Origin: Pseudomonas fluorescens NCIMB 11764
GTDB lineage: Bacteria; Pseudomonadota; Gammaproteobacteria; Pseudomonadales; Pseudomonadaceae
Direction of reading: 5' to 3'
Assembly (NCBI RefSeq): GCF_000293885.2
Contig: NZ_CP010945.1
Location: 4,546,001-4,610,000, forward strand
DNA length: 64,000 nt
The first letter of the stretch is position 1. Each line of letters begins with the position of its first letter. The translations under genes and the position numbers were made by a program. The notes under the pieces are model-generated. The model saw nothing but the letters and a program-made list of their open reading frames with translations, searched no databases and was not told the DNA's origin. Positions 1 to 7,352 of the stretch are shown here, in pieces.

Positions 1-120
1 ATCGGGCCGCGAAAGATAGGCGATCTGTCTATTTGAAAAATGATGAGACTATTTGTGAATCATCGGGTTTTATCCATACGTGTTCTTCGCAATGAACACC
101 CCAACGCATGGCTCAGCTCT

Positions 121-483
121 TCATTTGCCGAGAATGCCTTTGACCTTGTCCCGCAACTGGTCAATGGAAAACGGCTTGCCGATCACATGCATCCCTTGAG
201 GTACTTCTATGCTTTCGGCATAACCGCTGGCAAACAGGATCGGCAACTCGGGGCGAACCATGCGTGCCTGTGTGGCCAGTTCACGACCATCCATCACCGG
301 CAACCCGACGTCGGTCATCATCAGGTCGATGTGCTGATCTTCATCGTTGAGAAACTCCAGCGCCTGTTCGCACCCGTCAGCCTCGAGCACCTTGAATTCC
401 AGTTCATCGAGGACATCGACTATCAGCATGCGCACGATGGCGTCGTCTTCGACGACCAGGATTATGGATTTATCGGCGGACAT
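121..483 (-). CDS. Single-domain response regulator (CheY-like receiver)
   Basis: A 120-residue protein that is one receiver domain. The acidic pair is in VVEDD near residue 12, the phospho-acceptor is Asp58 in MMTDVGLP, and the conserved lysine is Lys103 in GKPF. There is no DNA-binding or enzymatic output domain, so it should act by protein-protein contact or as a phosphorelay intermediate. The ATG at 483 is chosen because the receiver fold starts right there and GAGAG lies just upstream; an upstream in-frame extension to 615 has no domain character. It is divergent from the large hybrid kinase at 745, which suggests a shared 260-base promoter region and a shared pathway. The partner kinase is inferred. 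Confidence 0.88.
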   Translation of the reverse strand: MSADKSIILVVEDDAIVRMLIVDVLDELEFKVLEADGCEQALEFLNDEDQHIDLMMTDVGLPVMDGRELATQARMVRPELPILFASGYAESIEVPQGMHVIGKPFSIDQLRDKVKGILGK

Positions 484-744
484 AAGGGGGCTCTCAACAG
501 TTGAATTCGCGGTGGCCGGTCGATCAAAAACACCGGGCTCTAGCATGAGTAAGTGAAGGAACCCGACAAGTTCCCGGCCACGCCATAAAAAGAATAGCCG
601 CATACGGGCCGGCAAGGATAACCGCTCCCATGTGCTGGAGCAGCTGAATGTAGGATTTTGCGCGAAAACACGTCAGAAAAATGGATCAAACCGGCGGATT
701 TGGGGCAAACTCCTTGGTTTTCAACAGTTCGACAAGGCCTCCCC

Positions 745-3700
745 ATGACCACCGCGTCCTCGGTTGACGAGCAACGATTCCGTAAACTCCTGAGCCGCAA
801 CGTCAGCCTGCCATTGGGCGTCGGCGTACTCAGTGCGGTGTTCTTTGTTTCGCTGATCACTTATTTGCTGTCGGTGATCCAATGGGTCGAGCACACCGAC
901 CGGGTGATCAATAACGCCAATGAAGCGGTGAAGCTGACCGTTGATCTTGAAACCGGCATGCGTGGCTTCCTCCTCACGGGCGACGAGAAGTTCCTCGAAC
1001 CCTACGAAACCGCCCGGCCGAGAGTCGCGGTGGCGGTCAAGACCTTGCTTGAACTCACTGCGGACAACTCGGTACAAACGGATCGGCTGCAAAGGCTCCA
1101 GGCCTTGCAGAATGAGTGGGCTACGTATGCGCAAAACATGATCGACCTGCAGCGCGCCGGCGGTGATTACCGCAGCGCCGTTCAGGCCGGGCGCGGCAAA
1201 CGCCTGACCGACGAGATCCGCAAGCAATTCGAAGATGTGATCGACATGGAGCAGCAGTTGCGCACCGCGCGCAACGAAGAAGTGCGCCGCACCACGATCT
1301 GGAGCATTAGCCTATACCTAGTGTTCATCCTTGGTATCAGCGCGTTGCTGGCTTATATCGGCCGACGGGATTTGCTCAACCTGTCGCAAAGTTACAGCGC
1401 CACACTGGCCGCGCAACAAGCCAGTGCTCAGCGCCTGGAACAGCAGGCATGGCTGCGTAACGGTCAGACCGAGCTGGCCGAGCAGGTGCTGGGGCAATTG
1501 TCCCTGAATATGCTGGGTCGCAATATTCTGCAGTTTTGTGCGCAATACCTGGGCACGGCCGTCGCGGCTATTTATGTGCGTGAAGAACACGGCGGCCTCA
1601 AGCGGGTGGCGTCCTACGGCTTTTCCCGGGAGCAGGAAGAACGCAATCAGCAGATTTACAGCGATGAAGGGATTGTTGGCCAGGTGGCGCAACAGGCGCG
1701 CCTGATCCGGCTTGACCACGTTCCGAGCGACTATTTCAAAGTCACCTCCGGTCTCGGTGAAGGCCTGCCGCACAGCGTGCTGGTCGTGCCTACCAGCGAT
1801 GACGATCGGGTCAACGGTGTCATTGAACTGGGCTTTTTGCGTCCGTTGAACGACCGCGACGTCGAACTCCTCGAGCTGATCGCCGGCAATATCGGCACTT
1901 CGATCGAGGCAGCACGCTATCGCCAGCGCCTGCAGGAGGTGCTGGCCGAAACCCAGCAGCTCAATGAAGAGCTGCAAGTCCAGCAGGAAGAGCTCAAGAC
2001 GGCCAACGAAGAGCTGGAAGAGCAATCACGGATTCTCAAGGAATCCCAGGCGCATCTGGAAACCCAGCAGGTCGAGCTGGAACAGACCAACGAACAGCTC
2101 GCCGACCAGGCGCAGATCCTCGCCGAGCAGCGCGATGCCATGGACCTGAAAAACACCGAGCTCAATCAGGCCCAGACTCAGCTTGAAGAACGCGCCGAAG
2201 AGTTGCAGCGCTCGAGCAAATACAAATCCGAGTTCCTTGCCAACATGTCCCACGAACTGCGCACACCGCTGAACAGTTCGTTGATCCTGGCCAAGCTGCT
2301 GGCGGAAAACCCTCAGGAAAACCTCACCACCGAGCAGGTCAAGTTCGCCGAGTCGATCTATTCGGCCGGTAACGATCTGCTGAACCTGATCAACGACATC
2401 CTCGACATTTCCAAGGTCGAGGCCGGCAAGCTTGAGGTGCGTCCGGAGAACACCAGCGTCGCCCGTCTGGTCGACGGTTTGCGCGGAATGTTCCAGCCGA
2501 TGGCCACGGACAAGAAGCTGGATTTCCAGGTTGATCTGCAACCCGGCGCGCCGACGATGATCTTCACTGACCGTCAGCGTCTGGAGCAGGTGATCAAGAA
2601 TTTGCTATCCAACGCGGTGAAGTTCACCGAGCAAGGTTCGGTCAGCCTGACGGTGGCCAGTCAGCCAAACGAAGGCGTGGCGTTTATCGTCCGCGACTCG
2701 GGGATTGGCATTGCCGCGGATCAGCAGGAAAGTATCTTCGAAGCGTTCCGCCAGGCCGATGGCACCACCAATCGTCGTTATGGCGGCACGGGGCTGGGCC
2801 TGTCGATTTCTCGTGACCTGGCGGCCTTGCTTGGCGGTTCCATCAGCGTCACCAGCGAACCGGGGCAGGGCAGTGTGTTTACCCTGGTCTTGCCGCAGCA
2901 GTATGTTGAACCGGGCGACACGCCGATCGAGCCGATGAAGGCTTCACCGGTGGTCATGACGCCGAAAATCGCACCCGCTGCGCTGGCGCCGCTGATTGCC
3001 GAAGTCGACATCCCGCGCTTCAACGATGACCGCACGAATGCGCCGTTCACGACGCGCTGCATTCTGGTGGTCGAGGACGAGCCGAACTTCGCGCGCATTC
3101 TCTACGACCTGGCGCACGAACTGGGTTACCAGTGCCTGGTGGCCCATGGCGCCGACGAAGGCTACGACTTGGCCAGGGAATACATTCCCGACGCGATCCT
3201 GCTGGACATGCGCCTGCCGGATCACTCAGGTTTGACCGTGCTGCAACGTCTCAAGGAACACGCCGATACCCGACACATCCCGGTGCACGTGATCTCGGTC
3301 GAAGATCGCGTCGAAGCCGCCATGCACATGGGCGCGATCGGTTACGCGGTCAAGCCGACCACCCGCGAGGAGCTCAAGGACGTGTTCGCCCGCCTCGAAG
3401 CCAAGCTGACCCAGAAGGTCAAGCGCGTGCTGCTGGTGGAAGACGACGATTTGCAGCGCGACAGCATTGCCCGGTTGATCGGCGACGAGGACATCGAAAT
3501 CACCGCCGTCGGCCTGGCGCAGGATGCGCTGGACCTGCTGCGCACGACGATTTTCGACTGCATGATCATCGACCTGAAACTGCCGGACATGCTCGGCAAC
3601 GATCTGCTCAAGCGCATGTCGACCGAGGATATCTGTTCGTTCCCGCCGGTGATCGTCTACACCGGGCGCAACCTGACCCGCGACGAAGAGGCCGAGCTGC

Positions 3701-4236
3701 GCAAGTATTCGCGCTCGATCATCATCAAGGGTGCGCGCTCGCCGGAGCGTTTGCTGGATGAAGTCACACTCTTTCTGCACAAAGTCGAATCCCGGTTGTC
3801 CCATGAACGGCAGACGATGCTCAAGACCGCGCGCAGTCGTGACAAGGTCTTCGAGGGTCGCAAAGTGCTGCTGGTGGACGACGATGTTCGCAACATCTTC
3901 GCCCTCACCAGCGCGCTGGAGCATAAGGGTGCAATCGTGGTCATTGGCCGGAATGGCCGGGAAGCGATTGAGAAATTGAATGAAGTAGAGGACATCGATC
4001 TGGTGTTGATGGACGTGATGATGCCGGAGATGGACGGTTTTGAGGCGACGACCTTGATTCGTCAGGACCCACGCTGGCGCAAGCTGCCGATCATTGCGGT
4101 GACGGCCAAGGCCATGAAGGACGATCAGGAGCGCTGCCTGCAGGCCGGTTCCAACGATTACCTGGCCAAGCCTATCGACCTGGATCGCCTGTTCTCGCTG
4201 ATTCGCGTGTGGCTACCGAAGATGGAACGCATTTAG
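745..4236 (+). CDS. CHASE3-GAF hybrid sensor histidine kinase with three receivers
   Basis: A 1163-residue inner-membrane hybrid kinase. Order: membrane helix at about 20-44, periplasmic CHASE3-type helical region to about 185, second helix at about 188-210, GAF region at about 270-400, a long Gln/Glu-rich coiled coil at about 400-490, HisKA with His503 in SHELRTPLN, HATPase, then three receivers with phospho-acceptors Asp821, Asp943 and Asp1090. The ATG at 745 follows AAGG; the open frame extends to 658 but has no better start. The stop overlaps the next gene (cheR-like), so the two are translationally coupled. Kinases of this build paired with CheR and CheB are known in pseudomonads, but the signal is not readable here. 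It could pass phosphate to the single receivers at 121-483 or 6912-7289. Confidence 0.93.
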   Translation: MTTASSVDEQRFRKLLSRNVSLPLGVGVLSAVFFVSLITYLLSVIQWVEHTDRVINNANEAVKLTVDLETGMRGFLLTGDEKFLEPYETARPRVAVAVKTLLELTADNSVQTDRLQRLQALQNEWATYAQNMIDLQRAGGDYRSAVQAGRGKRLTDEIRKQFEDVIDMEQQLRTARNEEVRRTTIWSISLYLVFILGISALLAYIGRRDLLNLSQSYSATLAAQQASAQRLEQQAWLRNGQTELAEQVLGQLSLNMLGRNILQFCAQYLGTAVAAIYVREEHGGLKRVASYGFSREQEERNQQIYSDEGIVGQVAQQARLIRLDHVPSDYFKVTSGLGEGLPHSVLVVPTSDDDRVNGVIELGFLRPLNDRDVELLELIAGNIGTSIEAARYRQRLQEVLAETQQLNEELQVQQEELKTANEELEEQSRILKESQAHLETQQVELEQTNEQLADQAQILAEQRDAMDLKNTELNQAQTQLEERAEELQRSSKYKSEFLANMSHELRTPLNSSLILAKLLAENPQENLTTEQVKFAESIYSAGNDLLNLINDILDISKVEAGKLEVRPENTSVARLVDGLRGMFQPMATDKKLDFQVDLQPGAPTMIFTDRQRLEQVIKNLLSNAVKFTEQGSVSLTVASQPNEGVAFIVRDSGIGIAADQQESIFEAFRQADGTTNRRYGGTGLGLSISRDLAALLGGSISVTSEPGQGSVFTLVLPQQYVEPGDTPIEPMKASPVVMTPKIAPAALAPLIAEVDIPRFNDDRTNAPFTTRCILVVEDEPNFARILYDLAHELGYQCLVAHGADEGYDLAREYIPDAILLDMRLPDHSGLTVLQRLKEHADTRHIPVHVISVEDRVEAAMHMGAIGYAVKPTTREELKDVFARLEAKLTQKVKRVLLVEDDDLQRDSIARLIGDEDIEITAVGLAQDALDLLRTTIFDCMIIDLKLPDMLGNDLLKRMSTEDICSFPPVIVYTGRNLTRDEEAELRKYSRSIIIKGARSPERLLDEVTLFLHKVESRLSHERQTMLKTARSRDKVFEGRKVLLVDDDVRNIFALTSALEHKGAIVVIGRNGREAIEKLNEVEDIDLVLMDVMMPEMDGFEATTLIRQDPRWRKLPIIAVTAKAMKDDQERCLQAGSNDYLAKPIDLDRLFSLIRVWLPKMERI

Positions 4237-5069
4237 TGGAACGCATTAGTTCAGTGGAGCGAAACAGCGAAATCGAATTGCGGTTGTTGATCGAGGCGAT
4301 CTACCTCAAATACAGCTATGACTTTCGCGATTATTCTGGCGCATCGATCAAGCGTCGCGTCCACCACGCGTTGAGCCAGTTCGAGTGCGCCACCATTTCG
4401 GCGCTGCAAGAGAAAGTGCTGCACGATCCAATGGCATTCATGCAGCTGCTGCAATTGCTGACGATCCCGGTCAGCGAGATGTTCCGCGATCCTTCGCATT
4501 TCCTCGCCATTCGCAGGGAAGTGGTGCCGCTGCTCAAGACTTATCCCTCGATCAAGATCTGGATCGCCGGTTGCAGCACCGGTGAAGAGGTCTATTCGAT
4601 GGCGATCCTGCTGCGCGAAGAAGGCTTGCTCGATCGCACCATTATCTACGCCACCGACATCAATCCGCGTTCGCTGGACAAGGCCAAGCAGGGGATTTTC
4701 TCCATGGAGAATGTCCGCGCCTACACTCACAACTACCAGCAGGCAGGTGGCCAGCGTTCGTTCGCCGACTACTACACGGCGGCGTACGGCTACGCGATTT
4801 TCGACAAGAGCCTGTGTGAGAACGTGACCTTCGCTGACCACAGCCTGGCGACCGACAGTGTTTTTTCAGAAACTCAGTTAATTTCGTGTCGTAACGTATT
4901 GATTTACTTTAATAAAAAGCTTCAGGATAGGGCGTTCGGGTTGTTCCACGAATCCCTTTGTCATCGTGGTTTTCTGGTGCTGGGCAGCAAGGAAACCCCG
5001 GAGTTTTCGGCCTTCGGCAACCAGTTCGAGCCTTTGGTCAAACAAGAACGGATCTACCGTAAATCATGA
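4236..5069 (+). CDS. CheR-type methyltransferase
   Basis: About 277 residues resembling CheR S-adenosylmethionine-dependent glutamate methyltransferases. An N-terminal helical domain (ASIKRRV region) is followed by the SAM-binding fold with the motif IAGCSTGEEVYS, then ATDINPRSLDKA and SCRNVLIYF. The GTG at 4236 shares its G with the kinase stop TAG and has GGAA about eight bases upstream; a second GTG at 4254 is possible. The stop overlaps the ATG of the cheB-like gene (ATGA). No chemoreceptor or CheA is nearby, so the substrate is probably not a classical chemoreceptor; the coupled kinase with its coiled coil is a candidate, by inference. Confidence 0.93.
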   Translation: MERISSVERNSEIELRLLIEAIYLKYSYDFRDYSGASIKRRVHHALSQFECATISALQEKVLHDPMAFMQLLQLLTIPVSEMFRDPSHFLAIRREVVPLLKTYPSIKIWIAGCSTGEEVYSMAILLREEGLLDRTIIYATDINPRSLDKAKQGIFSMENVRAYTHNYQQAGGQRSFADYYTAAYGYAIFDKSLCENVTFADHSLATDSVFSETQLISCRNVLIYFNKKLQDRAFGLFHESLCHRGFLVLGSKETPEFSAFGNQFEPLVKQERIYRKS

Positions 5070-5659
5070 ACAACGCAGCGCAGTTGTCTTCTGTGGAGGC
5101 TATCGTGATCGGTGCATCAGCCGGCGGCGTCGAGGCGTTGCTGAGTATCCTCAGCCCGCTGCGTGAAGGCTTCGTGCTGCCGATCATTGTGGTGCTGCAC
5201 CTGCCCGACGAGCGTCGCAGTCACCTGGCCGACGTGTTTGCCCGACGCGTGGCCATGCGTGTTCAGGAAGCCCGTGACAAAACGTCGATCGAAGCCGGGA
5301 CGCTGTATTTCGCCATGCCCGGCTATCACTTGTCGGTGGAGCAGGACCGCACCTTTTCCCTGAGCCTGGAAGACCGCGTGCATTATTCGCGGCCTGCGAT
5401 CGATTACCTGTTCGAGTCAGCTGCCGATGCCTACGGCCCGGCGCTGGCCGCCGTCCTGTTGACCGGCGCCAACCGCGATGGCGCAAGCGGCATGGCCAGG
5501 GTCAAGCGTCGTGGCGGCCTGACCATCGTGCAGGACCCGGATGAAGCCCAAGTCGCGACCATGCCCTTGGCGGCGCTGGATACCCATCAGCCAGACCATG
5601 TTCTCCCCTTACGCGGCATTGGCCGTCTGCTTGTCGAGCTGGAACGAATAGCATGCTAA
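5066..5659 (+). CDS. CheB-type methylesterase without a receiver domain
   Basis: A 197-residue protein covering only the catalytic domain of CheB, a protein-glutamate methylesterase/deamidase. The Ser-His-Asp triad is recognisable as Ser in GASAGG, His in VVLHLP and Asp in LTGANRDGA. Classical CheB has an N-terminal receiver that inhibits the esterase until phosphorylated; that half is absent, so activity must be controlled another way, perhaps by a neighbouring receiver protein. It overlaps cheR upstream by four bases and its last bases overlap the ATG of the next kinase at 5653, so the run is one translational unit. Confidence 0.93.
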   Translation: MNNAAQLSSVEAIVIGASAGGVEALLSILSPLREGFVLPIIVVLHLPDERRSHLADVFARRVAMRVQEARDKTSIEAGTLYFAMPGYHLSVEQDRTFSLSLEDRVHYSRPAIDYLFESAADAYGPALAAVLLTGANRDGASGMARVKRRGGLTIVQDPDEAQVATMPLAALDTHQPDHVLPLRGIGRLLVELERIAC

Positions 5660-6834
5660 GTAACATCCAAGCCAAACTGCTGATCGTCGACGATCTGCCG
5701 GAGAACCTTTTGGCGCTCGAAGCGCTGATCAAGCGTGAAGACCGCATGGTCTACAAGGCCTTGTCCGCCGACGAAGCCTTGTCGCTGCTGCTGCAGCACG
5801 AATTCGCGATGGCTATTCTCGACGTGCAGATGCCTGGCATGAACGGCTTCGAACTCGCCGAATTGATGCGCGGCACGGAAAAAACCAAGAACATTCCGAT
5901 TGTGTTCGTCAGTGCCGCCGGCCGTGAACTGAACTATGCGTTCAAAGGTTATGAAAGCGGTGCCGTCGACTTCCTGCACAAGCCGCTGGATATCCACGCG
6001 GTCAAGAGCAAGGTCAACGTGTTCGTCGACCTGTATCGCCAGAGCAAGGCCATGAAGCAACAGGTCGAAGCGCTGGAGCAGAGCCGCCGCGAACAACAAG
6101 CGCTGCTTGAACAGTTGCAGAGCACCCAGCAGGAACTGCAGCAGGCCGTCCGCATGCGCGATGATTTCATGTCGATCGTCGCCCATGAAGTGCGCACGCC
6201 GCTCAACGGTCTGATCCTCGAAACCCAGTTGCGCAAGATGCACCTGGCCCGGGACAACGCCGCGGCGTTCACCCTGGACAAGATGCACGCGATGGTCGAC
6301 CGCGACGAACGGCAAATCAAAAGCCTGATCCGCCTGATCGAGGACATGCTGGATGTGTCGCGCATTCGCACCGGCAAGCTGTCGATCCGCCCGACACGCT
6401 TCGACCTGTCGGCATTGGTGCGCAACTTGCTGCAAAATTTCGCCCCGCAGATCGATGCCGCCGAATCCTCGGTCACGCTGGACGCCGAGCAACCGGTGCA
6501 GGGCAACTGGGATGAATTTCGCATTGAACAGGTGATTTCCAACCTGCTGACCAATGCGTTGCGTTACGGCGCCAAGAGCCCGATCAGCGTGAAGGTGTAC
6601 AGTGAGAACGATCAGGCGCTGGTGGAAGTGCGCGATCAGGGGATCGGCATCGATCAGGAAAACCAGAAGCGTATTTTCCAGCAGTTCGAGCGCGTGACGG
6701 CCAGGCATGCCGTGGCCGGGCTGGGCCTGGGGTTGTTTATTTCAGAACAGATTGTGACCGCCCATGGCGGTTCCATCACCGTCGAGAGCCGGATTGGCGA
6801 AGGCGCCTTGTTTCGCGTTTGTCTGCCGCTGTAG
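5653..6834 (+). CDS. Receiver-histidine kinase
   Basis: A 393-residue soluble protein with an N-terminal receiver (phospho-acceptor Asp57 in LDVQMPGM), a Gln/Glu-rich coiled coil at about 130-170, a HisKA domain with His178 in AHEVRTPLN, and a C-terminal HATPase with glycine boxes including GLGLGLF. No membrane segment or PAS domain is seen. The receiver-first order suggests a kinase whose activity is set by an upstream phosphodonor, probably the hybrid kinase at 745-4236. The ATG at 5653 lies inside the end of the cheB-like gene. Confidence 0.93.
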   Translation: MLSNIQAKLLIVDDLPENLLALEALIKREDRMVYKALSADEALSLLLQHEFAMAILDVQMPGMNGFELAELMRGTEKTKNIPIVFVSAAGRELNYAFKGYESGAVDFLHKPLDIHAVKSKVNVFVDLYRQSKAMKQQVEALEQSRREQQALLEQLQSTQQELQQAVRMRDDFMSIVAHEVRTPLNGLILETQLRKMHLARDNAAAFTLDKMHAMVDRDERQIKSLIRLIEDMLDVSRIRTGKLSIRPTRFDLSALVRNLLQNFAPQIDAAESSVTLDAEQPVQGNWDEFRIEQVISNLLTNALRYGAKSPISVKVYSENDQALVEVRDQGIGIDQENQKRIFQQFERVTARHAVAGLGLGLFISEQIVTAHGGSITVESRIGEGALFRVCLPL

Positions 6835-6911
6835 GAAAACAGCCGGATAAACGCAACCTCTGATCGACCCCGGGGTCGTATCAGCAGCTATTGACCGAAC
6901 AAAGGCTTCCC

Positions 6912-7289
6912 ATGAGTGAAGATGCACAAGACGTCGTACTGATCGTCGAAGATGACCCCTCGATTCTGATGGTGCTGTCGGCCTATCTGTCGGGTGAGGG
7001 CTACCGGGTGTTGCAGGCGGAAAACGGCGAGCAGGCCTTCGAGATCCTGGCGAGCAAGCCGCACCTGGACATGATGATCACCGACTTTCGCCTGCCGGGC
7101 GGGATCTCTGGCGTACAGATCGCCGAACCCGCCGTGAAACTGCGACCGGAACTCAAGGTGATTTTCATCAGCGGCTACCCGCAGGAAATCCGCGAGACCG
7201 ACAGCCCGATCACACGCAAGGCGCCGATTCTGGCGAAGCCGTTTGATCTGGATGTGTTGCAGGAGATGATGCAGGAGATGCTGTCGTAG
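6912..7289 (+). CDS. Single-domain response regulator
   Basis: A 125-residue receiver-only protein, the last gene of the signalling run. The acidic residues are in VEDDPS, the phospho-acceptor is Asp58 in TDFRLPG, and the conserved lysine is in AKPF near the end. The ATG at 6912 is preceded by AAAGG; an earlier in-frame codon at 6891 has no such support. There is no output domain. It sits 77 bases after the receiver-kinase and is a likely phosphorylation target of one of the two kinases here; that pairing is inferred from position. Confidence 0.9.
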   Translation: MSEDAQDVVLIVEDDPSILMVLSAYLSGEGYRVLQAENGEQAFEILASKPHLDMMITDFRLPGGISGVQIAEPAVKLRPELKVIFISGYPQEIRETDSPITRKAPILAKPFDLDVLQEMMQEMLS

Positions 7290-7352
7290 TCGTCTGTTGT
7301 ATGCGTACCTGTAATTTCTGACAGTTGACGATAGCCCTGCAGAGGCGAATAA

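Noticed and set aside
558..574. GGAAC/GTTCC inverted repeat upstream of the first kinase, considered as an ECF-type promoter or operator
   Set aside because: Only five-base arms and no matching -10 element at a fixed distance; too weak to call.
1318..2025. Long minus-strand open frame inside the first hybrid kinase
   Set aside because: It lies wholly opposite a gene with complete kinase domains; composition is that of a codon shadow in GC-rich DNA.
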